From the NCBI GenBank assembly GCA_018676675.1, contig JABHEG010000374.1, positions 1-64,000 on the forward strand: a stretch of DNA of 64,000 nucleotides. Direction: 5' to 3'. Both the position numbers and the translations under genes were made by a program. The notes beneath the pieces were generated by a model. The model searched no databases, was not told the origin of the DNA, and worked only from the letters and a program-made list of their open reading frames with translations. Positions 34,063 through 43,800 of this stretch are shown here, in pieces. Source of the stretch: Lentisphaerota bacterium (GTDB lineage: Bacteria; Verrucomicrobiota; Lentisphaeria; Oligosphaerales; JABHEG01). Positions within the stretch are counted from its first letter, which is position 1; each line of letters opens with the position of its first letter.

Positions 34063-36906
34063 CTACTCCAAACGCGCATTTCCCCAGGCGGCATGATCGC
34101 AGCTGACATCGTCCCCGCCGTCCGTGACCAGTCGCAGTTTCGTCGCGCCATCCAGCTCAACCGCCACCTCCATCTGCTCCTCCCTTGGACGTCCTCGCAG
34201 GACGGGACTCTCGAACGCAGTCTGCCATTCGTCACCACGCAGCAAGTCCACCTTGAAAGAGACTGATCCGCGGTGGTCAGCCCCATCGTCAACACCAATC
34301 GTTGCCAGGAAGGCCTTGGCGTTGTCGAGTGGTGCCTCCAGAGCATACGTGGCCTGCGCCTGGCTACCGCCGGTTCCGAGCGCCTTTGGGTGCAGCAGAA
34401 CGCCCTTCTCGAACACCGTGCCGCTCATCGTGATGAAGTCATTCTTCCGGTAGTTGGTGTCCTTCTTCAGCCCGCCGTGCACAGAGGCGCTTTCGGGGGC
34501 AAGATCGCTCAGGAAGACACCCTTTCCGGCACCGAACTCGACCAGCGCGAACGTGGCTTCTGCAACAGGCGATGGCGGAGCGGCCGGGTCATTGCCGTCA
34601 AGCGCCATGGCTTTGATGGTCGTCGAACGCGTCAGGATGACGGGACCGTTGTAACGCGGTGACTGTGCGACCGGCTCCGAACCATCGATCGTGTAACGGA
34701 TCTCAACGTCTTCACGCTCAGTTCGCAACTCCACGGCAAGCTTCTCAGCGAAGGCGCGTCCGTCGGGGACGATGCGCGGCGCCTTCACCGGCATCCGGCG
34801 GCGGTAGTCGTCAAGACGCAGTCCGATGTTGCCGAACGGGATCGGGCTGAAGCCCTGGAGTTCCTCGGAGATCGGAGCATTCGCGGGCAACGAAAAATTC
34901 AGGACGTCAGGCGCCTCAAAGCCCGGATCCTCACGGGTCACGACGTTGTTCTCGAGAGTCAGGATCTTCTCGGCCCCCTTGAAAACATGGAGCCAGTTCC
35001 CGCGAACACACAGGTTGCTGACAACGCGGTTCCCACGGGGCTCATGCGGGTTCTCTTCGAGGATACGCGCCAGTGCTGGAAATCGCTCACTGTAGGGCGG
35101 CTGGTCGTGACGAACCTCCTCAAGTTTCCCGAACATGCGGTGGTCCCCCCCACGCACCTGGTACTTGTGTGCCCAGCCCTGACTGCGGTTGTCCAGATGG
35201 ACCGACTTGCGGCAGTCCACAAAAATGTTGTTTTCAACCACGTTGTCACGCCCACCACCGATGAAGGCGGCGTAGTCGCATTGGTAAAAGACATTGCCCG
35301 CGATGGTTGTGCTGCTGTGGCTGTCATCCAGGTAGACGCCCATGCTGCCGACCTGTCCCGGAGCGATGGTGTGATGGATGAAATTGTGGCGGACAACATT
35401 GCCGCGAAAGGTCCAGTTCCGGCCGGTGTAGATCGCCCCGACATCGCCGGTTTCCCAGCACAGACGGGACAACTCATTGAGCTCGATAACATGGTCATTG
35501 CCACCGTAATTGATCCCACAGTGAGGCGCGTCATGGACCGTGTTGTGCGCAGCGTGTTGTCCGACCCCCGCGAGTCCGATGGCAGGACAGTTGGTACGCT
35601 TCCGCCGCGAGTAGTGATGGATGTCGTTGTTGATCGCAAAATGCCCGGCGGGGGTCAGAGTCCGGCGGTCGCCGCCGGACAGGCTGATGCCGCTCGTCCC
35701 GACATTGTAGATGTCGCAGCTCTGCACCCCGTTCTCACGCCCGTCGACAAGCCGGTCACCGGTCTCCACCCGCAGATGCCCATCGCTCTTCACATCGGCC
35801 GGGCGGATACTCACGGCGCTCGTCCCCATATTGCGAATCGTGCAACCTGCGAGCAGGTTCCGAACGCCGCCAAGCATCTCCACAGCGTTCCCACGACCGT
35901 ACTCGAACGTCAGCCCTTGAACGACCACATGTTGCGTCTTCCGCATCCGCAACAGTGGGCCGCCGACCATGGAAACGACGATCTCGGCGTCATCGAGAGA
36001 CGCAGGAGGATAGAGAAAGAGCTTGCCCGATGCACGCTCCAACACCCATTCCCCGGGTTGCTCGATCTCCTCGATCAGGTTGAGGGCAGCGTATCTGCGC
36101 TTGGACTTGAGCCCATATGTGTGGGGTGTGGTGAAGGTGATCCGACGCGCCTCGGTGTCCAGCTTGGCAACCTTCAGGACATCGTCGTACCAGTCGAACG
36201 CCCAGTAGCCGTGCAGCCAGACGTCCGTAGCATTCTGCCACCGTTTGGGGCGATCACCGTTGTATTCGAGTGTCCCGGGGCGTTCCGGCTTCTCCTGCCA
36301 ACGAGGGCGTGACCCGGCATCAATGACCTTGCCGTACGTCGCCCACTCCCGACCGTTCGGCCAACGGGAAATCGGCAAAGCTTTGCCATTGACGAACAGC
36401 TCGAGCATTGGGCCGCCGTTGAACGTCGCTCGACTCAACTCACCGAACTCGGTAATACCCAACTCGCGGAGATCGCAGACGCGGATACGGTCCCGAACAG
36501 TCACGTCCAGACGCTGCACGACGGCCTCATCCACGACGGGACGGAACGCGTTCCCGGGGATTCGTCGCCCGCCGCTCAGCCGGGGACGCTCGCCGTCAAC
36601 AGCGCGATACACAACCGGGGCGTCGGCACTACCCGAATCCCGTTCATCCAACTCAAACGTTGCCTCTCGCTCGTAGAATCCCCCCCGCAGCCAAACGGTG
36701 ATGCCCTCCTTCTGTGCGGCCGGTCTCGCCGTCCTCAAAGCCCGGACCGCGTCACGCGCCCGTTCCAGGGTCGCAAAAGGGCGTGCCTCATCGCCAGGGC
36801 CGGCGTCGTTGCCATTCGGTCCCACCCAAAAGGCCGCCCCGTGCCCCGACTGCGGGAGACCTGCACAGGCCATCACGACAATTCCCATGCCACACCATGT
36901 TCGCAT
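34063..36906 (-). CDS. Secreted GH141-like beta-helix protein with CHB_HEX and NPCBM domains
   Basis: 947 residues from ATG 36906, which has GAGG five bases upstream and a Sec signal (MRTWCGMGIVVMACAGLPQSGHGA). The usual opening FWVGPNGNDAGPGDEARPF leads into a large right-handed beta-helix (about 25-700) with TWxRNN-like rungs: GGVRNLLAGCTIRNMG, NGVQSCDIYNVGTSGISL, WTFRGNVVRHNFIHH, DNVVENNIFVDCRKSV. This matches the GH141 / beta-helix family that includes fucosidase and xylanase members. Near 715-785 is a chitobiase C-terminal-like module (EIRYTIDGSEP). Near 800-945 is an NPCBM module (FLSDLAPESASVHGG, KGVLLHPKALG, LATIGVDDG). Catalytic acids not assigned. An alpha-L-fucosidase-type role is possible. 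Confidence 0.82.
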   Translation of the reverse strand: MRTWCGMGIVVMACAGLPQSGHGAAFWVGPNGNDAGPGDEARPFATLERARDAVRALRTARPAAQKEGITVWLRGGFYEREATFELDERDSGSADAPVVYRAVDGERPRLSGGRRIPGNAFRPVVDEAVVQRLDVTVRDRIRVCDLRELGITEFGELSRATFNGGPMLELFVNGKALPISRWPNGREWATYGKVIDAGSRPRWQEKPERPGTLEYNGDRPKRWQNATDVWLHGYWAFDWYDDVLKVAKLDTEARRITFTTPHTYGLKSKRRYAALNLIEEIEQPGEWVLERASGKLFLYPPASLDDAEIVVSMVGGPLLRMRKTQHVVVQGLTFEYGRGNAVEMLGGVRNLLAGCTIRNMGTSAVSIRPADVKSDGHLRVETGDRLVDGRENGVQSCDIYNVGTSGISLSGGDRRTLTPAGHFAINNDIHHYSRRKRTNCPAIGLAGVGQHAAHNTVHDAPHCGINYGGNDHVIELNELSRLCWETGDVGAIYTGRNWTFRGNVVRHNFIHHTIAPGQVGSMGVYLDDSHSSTTIAGNVFYQCDYAAFIGGGRDNVVENNIFVDCRKSVHLDNRSQGWAHKYQVRGGDHRMFGKLEEVRHDQPPYSERFPALARILEENPHEPRGNRVVSNLCVRGNWLHVFKGAEKILTLENNVVTREDPGFEAPDVLNFSLPANAPISEELQGFSPIPFGNIGLRLDDYRRRMPVKAPRIVPDGRAFAEKLAVELRTEREDVEIRYTIDGSEPVAQSPRYNGPVILTRSTTIKAMALDGNDPAAPPSPVAEATFALVEFGAGKGVFLSDLAPESASVHGGLKKDTNYRKNDFITMSGTVFEKGVLLHPKALGTGGSQAQATYALEAPLDNAKAFLATIGVDDGADHRGSVSFKVDLLRGDEWQTAFESPVLRGRPREEQMEVAVELDGATKLRLVTDGGDDVSCDHAAWGNARLE

Positions 36907-37265
36907 ATATACCTCGTCCTTGTTTCCATGGTTCACAGAACACGCATACAACGCATCCGATTCCCGTGTGGAGTCCACGCTTCGTGACCGTTAAGCTGGG
37001 GGCTTGCTTGCGTGTCCGGCAGTAGCGCCGCGCTCCGGGCGCTACTCCGAACACCGCCGTGTCTTCCGTAGCTCCGCGCTCCGGGCGGAGTTGTTCTATG
37101 GAGCCGCCGCTCCGGGCGGCGTTCCTGGCGATCGCGGCACCGGAACAGCCGCCGGCCAGAGACCGGCGCTACGGTCGAACGCCGAGACCCCGACCAGACT
37201 TGGCGGTCATCACACCTCAGGGCTAACGCTACAAGCAAGCCGGACGGCATCGGGCACCGCACCAC
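36907..37265. other. Intergenic region with a cluster of REP-like hairpins
   Basis: About 360 bp between two minus-strand genes. The part from 37022 to 37177 holds at least four GC-rich hairpins described separately. The part nearest 36907 should hold the promoter of the beta-helix gene. No convincing coding frame. Confidence 0.6.
37022..37177. repeat. Four REP-like hairpins with GTAG or GGAG feet
   Basis: Hairpin A, 37022-37045: GTAGCGCC pairs with GGCGCTAC around the loop GCGCTCCG. Hairpin B, about 37069-37090: GTAG, then CTCCGC pairing with GCGGAG around GCTCCG. Hairpin C, about 37100-37120: GGAG, then CCGCC pairing with GGCGG around GCTCCG. Hairpin D, about 37150-37174 on the minus strand: GTAG, then CGCCGG pairing with CCGGCG. 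A to C share the loop core GCTCCG although their stems differ. Confidence 0.75.
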
Positions 37266-39101
37266 TCACCGGAACACCATGTCCTTGCGCAGGGAGAGCA
37301 CGGGCGGCAACGGGCCGGGCACTTCGATAGTGTAATCTTCGAAAATACCCCCGTCCGCGTTGGTCGCCTCGATAGTCCAGATACCTTCCTCCGCCTGTGC
37401 AGCAGGCACGTCCACGGTCGCCTCCATGACTGTCGCGTCGCTCTGTGCCTCGCCGACACGCGCGCCGTCGGGCGCGACCAGGCGAATGCGGACACGCTCG
37501 CGGGAAGATGAGCCCCTCCCTTTCACACTGAAACCACCCGCACCAGCCGGCACAGAGACGTAGAGGGTCTCAGGGCCATCCATGATGTGAAGCGGCTTCG
37601 CGGCATAAAGCCCGACCGCAACATTGGCCTCAATCGGGTGCCAACACGCTGAACCGGCCGAGACCACTACCACCGCAATTCCGTCAGCCGGCGCGCGAAA
37701 CCCGACGAGGACGCCTTGTTCCGGCTCACCTGTTGCGTCACCAAGCACGTCTCCCTCCAGGCTCAGGGCCCTCCAACGGATGGGGCCTCTGGCCGTGTTG
37801 ACCGGCGTCAACTGCAGCTGAATCTGCACCTCCTGCGACGGCGTCGCCCCCACGACCAACAGATTCTGACCACGGAGTCTTACCTCGGGAAGACGAACCG
37901 TTGCAGCCGGGATTCCAGGTGCTTTGACCACGGCCAATCGCTTCTTCAAGGCTGGTGTGCTCAGGGCCCGCAGAATGACTGGCTCCGGACCAATGACCAA
38001 GTCTGACTTGAACGCGGGACCTCCCTGCTGTGCACGGCCAATCTCGATATTGCCACGCTCAATCGCCTCCCAGTAGTCTCCCGGAGATCCAGCCGCCAAA
38101 TAGTAGTCCCCCTTCTGCTTCTCCTCCGGGATATTGAGCGTGTAGCTCGTGAACAACCAGTACCCGTCGCACTTGCGCGTGCTGTGGTAGAGATTCGCAG
38201 CCAGATTCTTCGCCGAATAGCGCCGCAGGAGGAGGCCCGCTGCGTAGCGCGCGTTGATCCCCTGCCCGCTGTAGTGATCTCGCCAGTCATCCGGAACGCG
38301 GGTGGGGCCGCCCCCGGAATAGGTGTCGGTCGCCCACAGAATGATCGGGACCTCAGGAGTGGAGAACGCGCGTGCAACACCAATCAGGGACCAATTGTGC
38401 GGTGTGGGGTAGAACCCAAGCAGGAAGCCCGGAGCGATCGCATGCACCCGTTCACGAAGTTCTCGCGCCAGTTCCTCGATACGCGCCTGAAGGAAGGGCT
38501 GGTAAGCGTCCGCAGCCCCCCGGTCGCGCAGCCAAGGGAGGCGCTCAGCCGGTGGAAGGTCGGGAGTGGCGATCTTGCGGTGTCCGCAGAACGCCGCAAG
38601 GCAGGCGTCACAGTAGCAGGCCCGATTGTAGTACCGCTGTCCCGTGCGCGTGCTGTAGAGTTCGAAATCGATCCAGAGCCCGTCCAGGGCCAGATCATCC
38701 TGCGCTGCCAATCCGGCCCGTTCAAGCAAAGCCGGGGTGAGGACCTCCCGCCAGAGGCGCGTATCGAGAGGACAGGCGTACGCCTCAGTCTCGCCCCGTT
38801 CCAAGACTGCCGGCCGGAGCCCATGGGCCTCCGCCTTCACATTGAAGTTGAAGGCAGGGAAGGCGTGAAGACCGTGCCTTTTGGCCGCCCGAAGCCAGGG
38901 CATGGCTCGCTCTACCGGGCATTTGAGGATGACCGTATTGACCCCGATGCGTTTGAGGCGCTGGGCCCGTTCATCCACATCACCCCGACCGTAATGGTAG
39001 GCGGCCCTGATCTTCTCTCGATCGATCCAGCTTGTGTCGGCGGCACAGCCGATCATAGGTCCAAGTAAGACGACGCACAGCACGAACCAAACAACACGCA
39101 T
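37266..39101 (-). CDS. Exported TIM-barrel protein, possible lipoprotein
   Basis: 611 residues from ATG 39101, with GGGAG six bases upstream. The N-terminus MRVVWFVLCVVLLGPMIGCAAD ends in MIGC, a near-lipobox, so it may be lipid-anchored. The barrel begins IRAAYHYGRGDVDERAQRLKRIG and resembles PVC family-10-like glycosidases: VNTVILKCPVERAMPW, LDGLWIDFELYSTRTGQ (candidate acids in DFE), CYCDACLAAF (a CxxC found in many relatives), LGFYPTPHNW and PIILWATDTYSGGG. Residues about 420-600 are beta-sandwich modules (VRLRGQNLLVVGATP, GIWTIEATNADGGIFEDY). The exact family and substrate are unknown. The nearest upstream neighbour on this strand is the sialidase-like gene, about 500 bp away across tandem repeats, so it is probably transcribed separately. 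Confidence 0.75.
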   Translation of the reverse strand: MRVVWFVLCVVLLGPMIGCAADTSWIDREKIRAAYHYGRGDVDERAQRLKRIGVNTVILKCPVERAMPWLRAAKRHGLHAFPAFNFNVKAEAHGLRPAVLERGETEAYACPLDTRLWREVLTPALLERAGLAAQDDLALDGLWIDFELYSTRTGQRYYNRACYCDACLAAFCGHRKIATPDLPPAERLPWLRDRGAADAYQPFLQARIEELARELRERVHAIAPGFLLGFYPTPHNWSLIGVARAFSTPEVPIILWATDTYSGGGPTRVPDDWRDHYSGQGINARYAAGLLLRRYSAKNLAANLYHSTRKCDGYWLFTSYTLNIPEEKQKGDYYLAAGSPGDYWEAIERGNIEIGRAQQGGPAFKSDLVIGPEPVILRALSTPALKKRLAVVKAPGIPAATVRLPEVRLRGQNLLVVGATPSQEVQIQLQLTPVNTARGPIRWRALSLEGDVLGDATGEPEQGVLVGFRAPADGIAVVVVSAGSACWHPIEANVAVGLYAAKPLHIMDGPETLYVSVPAGAGGFSVKGRGSSSRERVRIRLVAPDGARVGEAQSDATVMEATVDVPAAQAEEGIWTIEATNADGGIFEDYTIEVPGPLPPVLSLRKDMVFR

Positions 39102-39596
39102 CCGAGGCTCCCTTCTCATAGTCCTTCAACCACTTCCAGGACAACACCGTCAAGGCGCAAAGGTCACACTCAACAGAAGCCCACAGAGACACTCACACAG
39201 GGAACGGGGAATCACTCGCCTCACAGCAGCACTCCTGTACAAAAACACGGATGACGGGGGGAGAACATATCTCTTGAGGGCATCAAGGGCCACCTCGGCA
39301 GTGCCTTCCCTGGGTCCGCAGAGCCTGCTCGACAGAAGGGTGCCATCCCCCGATTGCCTTCAAAGTGGGAGGGGGTGCCATCCCCCGATTGCCTTCAAAG
39401 TGGGAGGGGGTGCCATCCCCCGATTGCCGACCAGTCGGAGCACGGCGGCTCCTCCCACATTGGGGAAAGAGTCGGAGCACAGCGACTCCTCCCACATTGG
39501 GGAAAGAGTCGGAGCACAGCGACTCCTCCCACATTGGGGAAAGAGTCGGAGCACAGCGACTCCTCCCACACTGAAGCCATGGAGAGCCGTCAGGAC
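39102..39596. other. Intergenic region, about 495 bp, half of it tandem repeats
   Basis: It separates the exported TIM-barrel gene from the sialidase-like gene, both on the minus strand. 39341-39580 is repeat. The 39102-39340 part should hold the promoter and leader of the downstream gene; I see no clear sigma-70 hexamers. Frames in several phases across the repeats are artefacts. Confidence 0.6.
39341..39580. repeat. Two adjoining tandem arrays, 35-bp and 37-bp periods
   Basis: Array 1: TGCCATCCCC recurs at 39341, 39376 and 39411 (period 35). Each unit has AAGTGGGAGG, then a GGGG/CCCC hairpin. Array 2: GTCGGAG recurs at 39434, 39471, 39508 and 39545 (period 37). On the minus strand each unit reads AATGTGGGAGG followed by a hairpin with arms AGTCG and CGACT. 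In the first unit the stem carries a G-T wobble that keeps it paired. The two arrays share the GTGGGAGG head in opposite orientation. Confidence 0.88.
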
Positions 39597-40844
39597 CTAC
39601 CCCTCAACCGAGATCCGGAAGCGCCAGGCGGGATGCGGCATGGTTGCGAGATCCGGCTGATCCTCATGGTAGGATTTCATCATCAGCATGACGATTTCGT
39701 CGGTTTCGCGGTCGTTGTAGGCGTAGAAATTGCTGAAGCGTACATACTCGGTCTCGCCCGGCTCACGGTCAATGATCGTGGTCACCGAGCCGCGCTCCAC
39801 GGTGAGTGTGTCCTCGTTGATGCGTGCAATCTGCAGAGGATAACGGGGGTCGGCCCGCCCCGGCCACGTGCGCCGGATCTCTTCCGACGCCGCTCCGGCC
39901 GGCAGGATGTTGGCGATCCAGTAGAGCTGTCCATCCTGCGCAGAACGGATCAACTGGGACCAGGCACGCGGTGTAGTGAACGCCTCACCGTCATCGTAGG
40001 TGAGGGGCCGGGGGACGGTCCAGGTGTCGCCATCGTCCGAACTCAGGCTGTAGGGTCTCTCCCAGACGTCAAACAGATAGGGCGATACCTGCCCCTGGAC
40101 ACGCATGATATTGAGCCACCGCCCGTCCTTCAGCGGAACGACGGTCTGCTCGCACCCGCCGCCGTGCACGGTTCCCCCGGTGGACCAACGGATGTCATTC
40201 TGGTCATCCACCCATTCACCGAGAAATCGACCGGCCTGGATAGTCCCCAACGTGTCCTGGTTGTCCGGACTCCGGCGTTGAACGGGGATCACGACACGCC
40301 CGTCGTCGCGCTTGAGGAAAGGAGGGATCTCGCCAAGCACAGCAGCCCCCTCCCCGACCGTCACTCCCTGGGCCCAATGCACGGCGTCGTAGTCCGGTCC
40401 ATCCTCAATGACCTGGCGCCGATCCGTCCAGGTCAAACCGTGGTCACGCGAGACCCGATAGAACACGTGGTAAGAGTGTTCCATGAAGGAAGCAACGAAG
40501 TCGTGGTAACCGTTGTTGAGCGAGGGTTGTGTCCGGTGCAACCGGTATGATTCGAAGCGCACCAGTACGTCATGGTCCGGGTCCAGGAAGAACGGGCCCA
40601 ACTGCCACTCCGCCCACGCACCATCCGCCACCTTCTCCTCGCCGGGGAGCGAATCAGCGAGACGCCACGTCCGGCCATTGTCTTCGCTGCGCCACAGCTC
40701 AGGACCACCTGGCCCCCGGCGGGCCTCAATCATGCCAACGCCACTGGTCGAAGCGTAAGTGGGGTGCGTGCACGAAACGCAGCCAAACGCGTTTCCGGCA
40801 TCACACTGGACTTCGGGATGCAGCTCACGAGTGACCGTGATCAT
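39597..40844 (-). CDS. Sialidase/BNR-repeat six-bladed propeller protein
   Basis: 415 residues with no signal peptide. Three Asp-box motifs (S-x-D-x-G-x-T-W) are clear: SEDNGRTW, SRDHGLTW and SSDDGDTW, marking a sialidase-like propeller. Also visible are HWAQGVTVGEGA, KRDDGRVVIPVQRRS, GCEQTVVPLKDGRWL and WSQLIRSAQDGQLYWIANIL. In PVC bacteria such proteins are usually annotated as exo-alpha-sialidase but many probably act on other sugars, and the arginine triad of true sialidases is not obvious here. The start at 40844 has AGGAG nine bases upstream, inside the end of the heparinase gene, whose stop is six bases away. The two are therefore an operon. Lack of a signal would place it in the cytoplasm or mean an atypical export route. 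Confidence 0.82.
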   Translation of the reverse strand: MITVTRELHPEVQCDAGNAFGCVSCTHPTYASTSGVGMIEARRGPGGPELWRSEDNGRTWRLADSLPGEEKVADGAWAEWQLGPFFLDPDHDVLVRFESYRLHRTQPSLNNGYHDFVASFMEHSYHVFYRVSRDHGLTWTDRRQVIEDGPDYDAVHWAQGVTVGEGAAVLGEIPPFLKRDDGRVVIPVQRRSPDNQDTLGTIQAGRFLGEWVDDQNDIRWSTGGTVHGGGCEQTVVPLKDGRWLNIMRVQGQVSPYLFDVWERPYSLSSDDGDTWTVPRPLTYDDGEAFTTPRAWSQLIRSAQDGQLYWIANILPAGAASEEIRRTWPGRADPRYPLQIARINEDTLTVERGSVTTIIDREPGETEYVRFSNFYAYNDRETDEIVMLMMKSYHEDQPDLATMPHPAWRFRISVEG

Positions 40845-40850
40845 TATCGC

Positions 40851-43800
40851 TTACTCCTGCACCGGCATCAGGGCCAGCCAATTGAGGTTGAGACTTCGTC
40901 CATCCACATTCTCGATTCGGACCTTCACTTCGCCAGCCGCAAGTTGAAGTAAAGACGGCTTCACCTCCAAGTCAGCGATGGCAAAGACACGCCAGTCGTC
41001 CTCCCCCCCGCTGTATCCCCCCGTTCCAGCCAACTCCTGCGCCTCACCCACGGGCGGGACCTTCCCGTTGACGGTGATCCGGCGCAACACGGCGGCCTCC
41101 GCAGTGCAAGCTCGCAGGAGCAACCGGTACGCCCCTGCGGCCGGCACAGAAAAGGTGTATTCCAGCCAGTGACCGGCGCGATCCCAATGCAGGAACGCTC
41201 GTCCACTGGAGCCAATCTTGCGTGATGTCGCCTCGACCGCTCCGCCTCCCTGTGCGCTGAACGCCGTCGCGTTGACTGTCACGGCAGTGTCCGGCACGGC
41301 AGTCTCTTTGGGCAGCATGGCGGCGAACCCGGTGGGTTTGACGAGTTCCGGCGGCGTAGGGATGTCGACTTTGGCGTCCTGGAATGCCTTGGGCGGAGCT
41401 GGGGTTTGAGGTGGGCTGACGTCGGTCAGCTCAATGATGCCCTCACGCGGCGACACCGGTTCCTTGCCGTTAACTCGACAAGGACTGGAAGAAGTGAGTG
41501 TCAGGGCTTCCGCCGCAGTCGCGGCAACAGCGTCTCCGTTCCGCGAAACAGCATCGATCGCCTCACCTGCCTCGAACAGGGGCGTGTCGGCATACACCAG
41601 TGCTGCGGACCCCGCAGCCATCCAGGATGGGGCCTCCTCTCCCAGTCGCACACGGGCCATTCGCCCGTCCAATTGTGCGGCTCCGGCTGTCAGAACGCCT
41701 GCGTCCGCGTGACGGAAGAGCCAGAGATCACGAGTGCCCTTGTCCCCTTGGCCGACCGACACCTCGAAGGCGGTAGCCTCGTTGACGGTCGCGTCACGAC
41801 CATCCAACTGGGCCGGCACAGACGTGAGTCTGACGGCAGCGGGAACGACGCCCTTCGGCGTAGGGTACAGCACGGTCACGAATACCGCCGGCATCTCGGT
41901 CTCAAGGGTAAATTGGGCCACATCCACAGGCTGCTTTTCGTACCACTTGTAGCTGACCCAACCGTCATCGACCACAGCGGCAAGTCCGGGCTGCGGCAAA
42001 GCGGCAAGAGTGAGCGACGGAAGCTCTCCCGCATCCGGTTTACCGGTGAAAACAATGCTGTCGCCGACGACCTCGCCGGTCAACGTCTCATGCCCATGCC
42101 AACGCTGATCCAGACGGTGTTTTCCGGGGCCGGTCAAGCGGTCGACAACCACCCAGTAACCCGGCTCGTCCTCAGCCGGCTGTTTGAAGACAAGTGTCCG
42201 CTCATGCAACAGCGGTTCGGAGTTGTCCGTCAAGCCGCGCACGAGGTCAAAGTGCTCAGACGTAATCCACCGACATGACAGCGGGTCGCGCCGCTTCTGG
42301 GGAAGCTCATCCACCATGACCGTGTTGTGACCAACCGTCCGGTAGAAGTATTCCCGCATGGGCCAGGCGTAGCTGTGTCGTCCACTGTCGATCAGCAGCG
42401 GCGCCCCATAGGCGTACAGACAGATTTGCCCCATGTCTTCGTGGCAATGCCCGACGAACCCGCCCCAGTCCATGATGCTCCACAGCGCGTTCGTGTCCGC
42501 CCAGGCTGAACGAGACACGTAGAACCCACCCGACTCGAACGCATAGGAACGATGCACGGGAGGAGCCCCGGAATCCGCCTCGCTGGCGACGTACAGCATG
42601 TCTTCCCGGCCGAACATGTCCCAGGCTCGGCGCAGCAGGGAGACCACGCTCATATTCCCCGCATCGCCAATTTGAGCCATTCGACGGTCGGGCCGACTGC
42701 CGTAGAGATAGAGTTCGTACATGGCTTCCAGCTTCTGCAGGAAATGGTCACGTCCCTCAAAGTCGACATCGTTCAGTAGCGCCAGCTTGAGTGGTTCCAG
42801 GAAGCAGGAGAGGGTCATGCTGTGGTAGCCGGGAGTGCGCTCGACGTGGATACCGTCAGGGAGAACCTGAAGATCAATCTCCCGTCGCAGCCTGCGGAAC
42901 CCTTCCGCTCGCCAGTCCTCTGCTTCCTCGAACTCGGGGAACATGATCCCGAGTTCAACAAGTCCTCGGGCTTCCGCCACCACCCAGTTGCCCGTTCGGG
43001 CGTGGTGGGTCATGAGAAACCTGCCATGCTCACGCAGCAGCGTCAGCATAGCGAACTGCGCGTCCGGCGTCCAGGCTTCCGAGGAGCGGATACGGAGCCA
43101 GGCATTGGTCCAGCTGTTATAGATGCGGATGGTCGCATTGAGAGTGCTCCAAGCCCAGCGGTAGCGGTGTCGATCCCACCGTTCCATCGGGTTGTCCTGC
43201 CCCCAATCGAGGAGTTGCAGGGCAAGCTCCCGGGCGTAGACATCGTTACCCGTGGCCCAGTAGGCTCCGGCAAGAGTCGACCAGTGAAAATGGCGGTGGA
43301 TCTTGGTCGGCCACTCGACATCAATGATCGGGAACACATGCCAGTTGAACTCCGGGGTCAGATCGAACGTGGGAGTCTCATAGGAATGGATCGGCATCTT
43401 GTGCGTCAGCATCTTCTCGGCCCGCGCGTCTGTCTTCCGGGCGGGGTTGATGGCGGGAGGGGACTCCCATTTGCGGTAGTAGCTCGGAGCTTTCCGGGTC
43501 CTGTAATAGGCCAGCAACTCGCCCCGAGCTCGCGGGTAGTCCCCTGCGGACACCGCATCTTTGACGGCGCCCATCGCCGGCAGATCCAGATTCAGGCCGT
43601 CGAAGAGGCCCTGGTCGTTCAGGAAGACCTTCCGCCACCACGGGGCTCGGAGGCGCAGCTCATCCAGACTGGCCAGCAGCCCATCGATCGTGGTGCCCTC
43701 CGGGAGCTCCCCGCCCGTCCCAAGTGCGTCCACGGCGACCAACAGATCCCCCAGGAGGCTGAAGCGATCCCACATCCCGTTCCGTTCGGCCAACGGCTGC

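Noticed and set aside
39341-39580. Possible CRISPR array of 35-37 bp repeats
   Set aside because: The repeats are contiguous, with no spacers between them.
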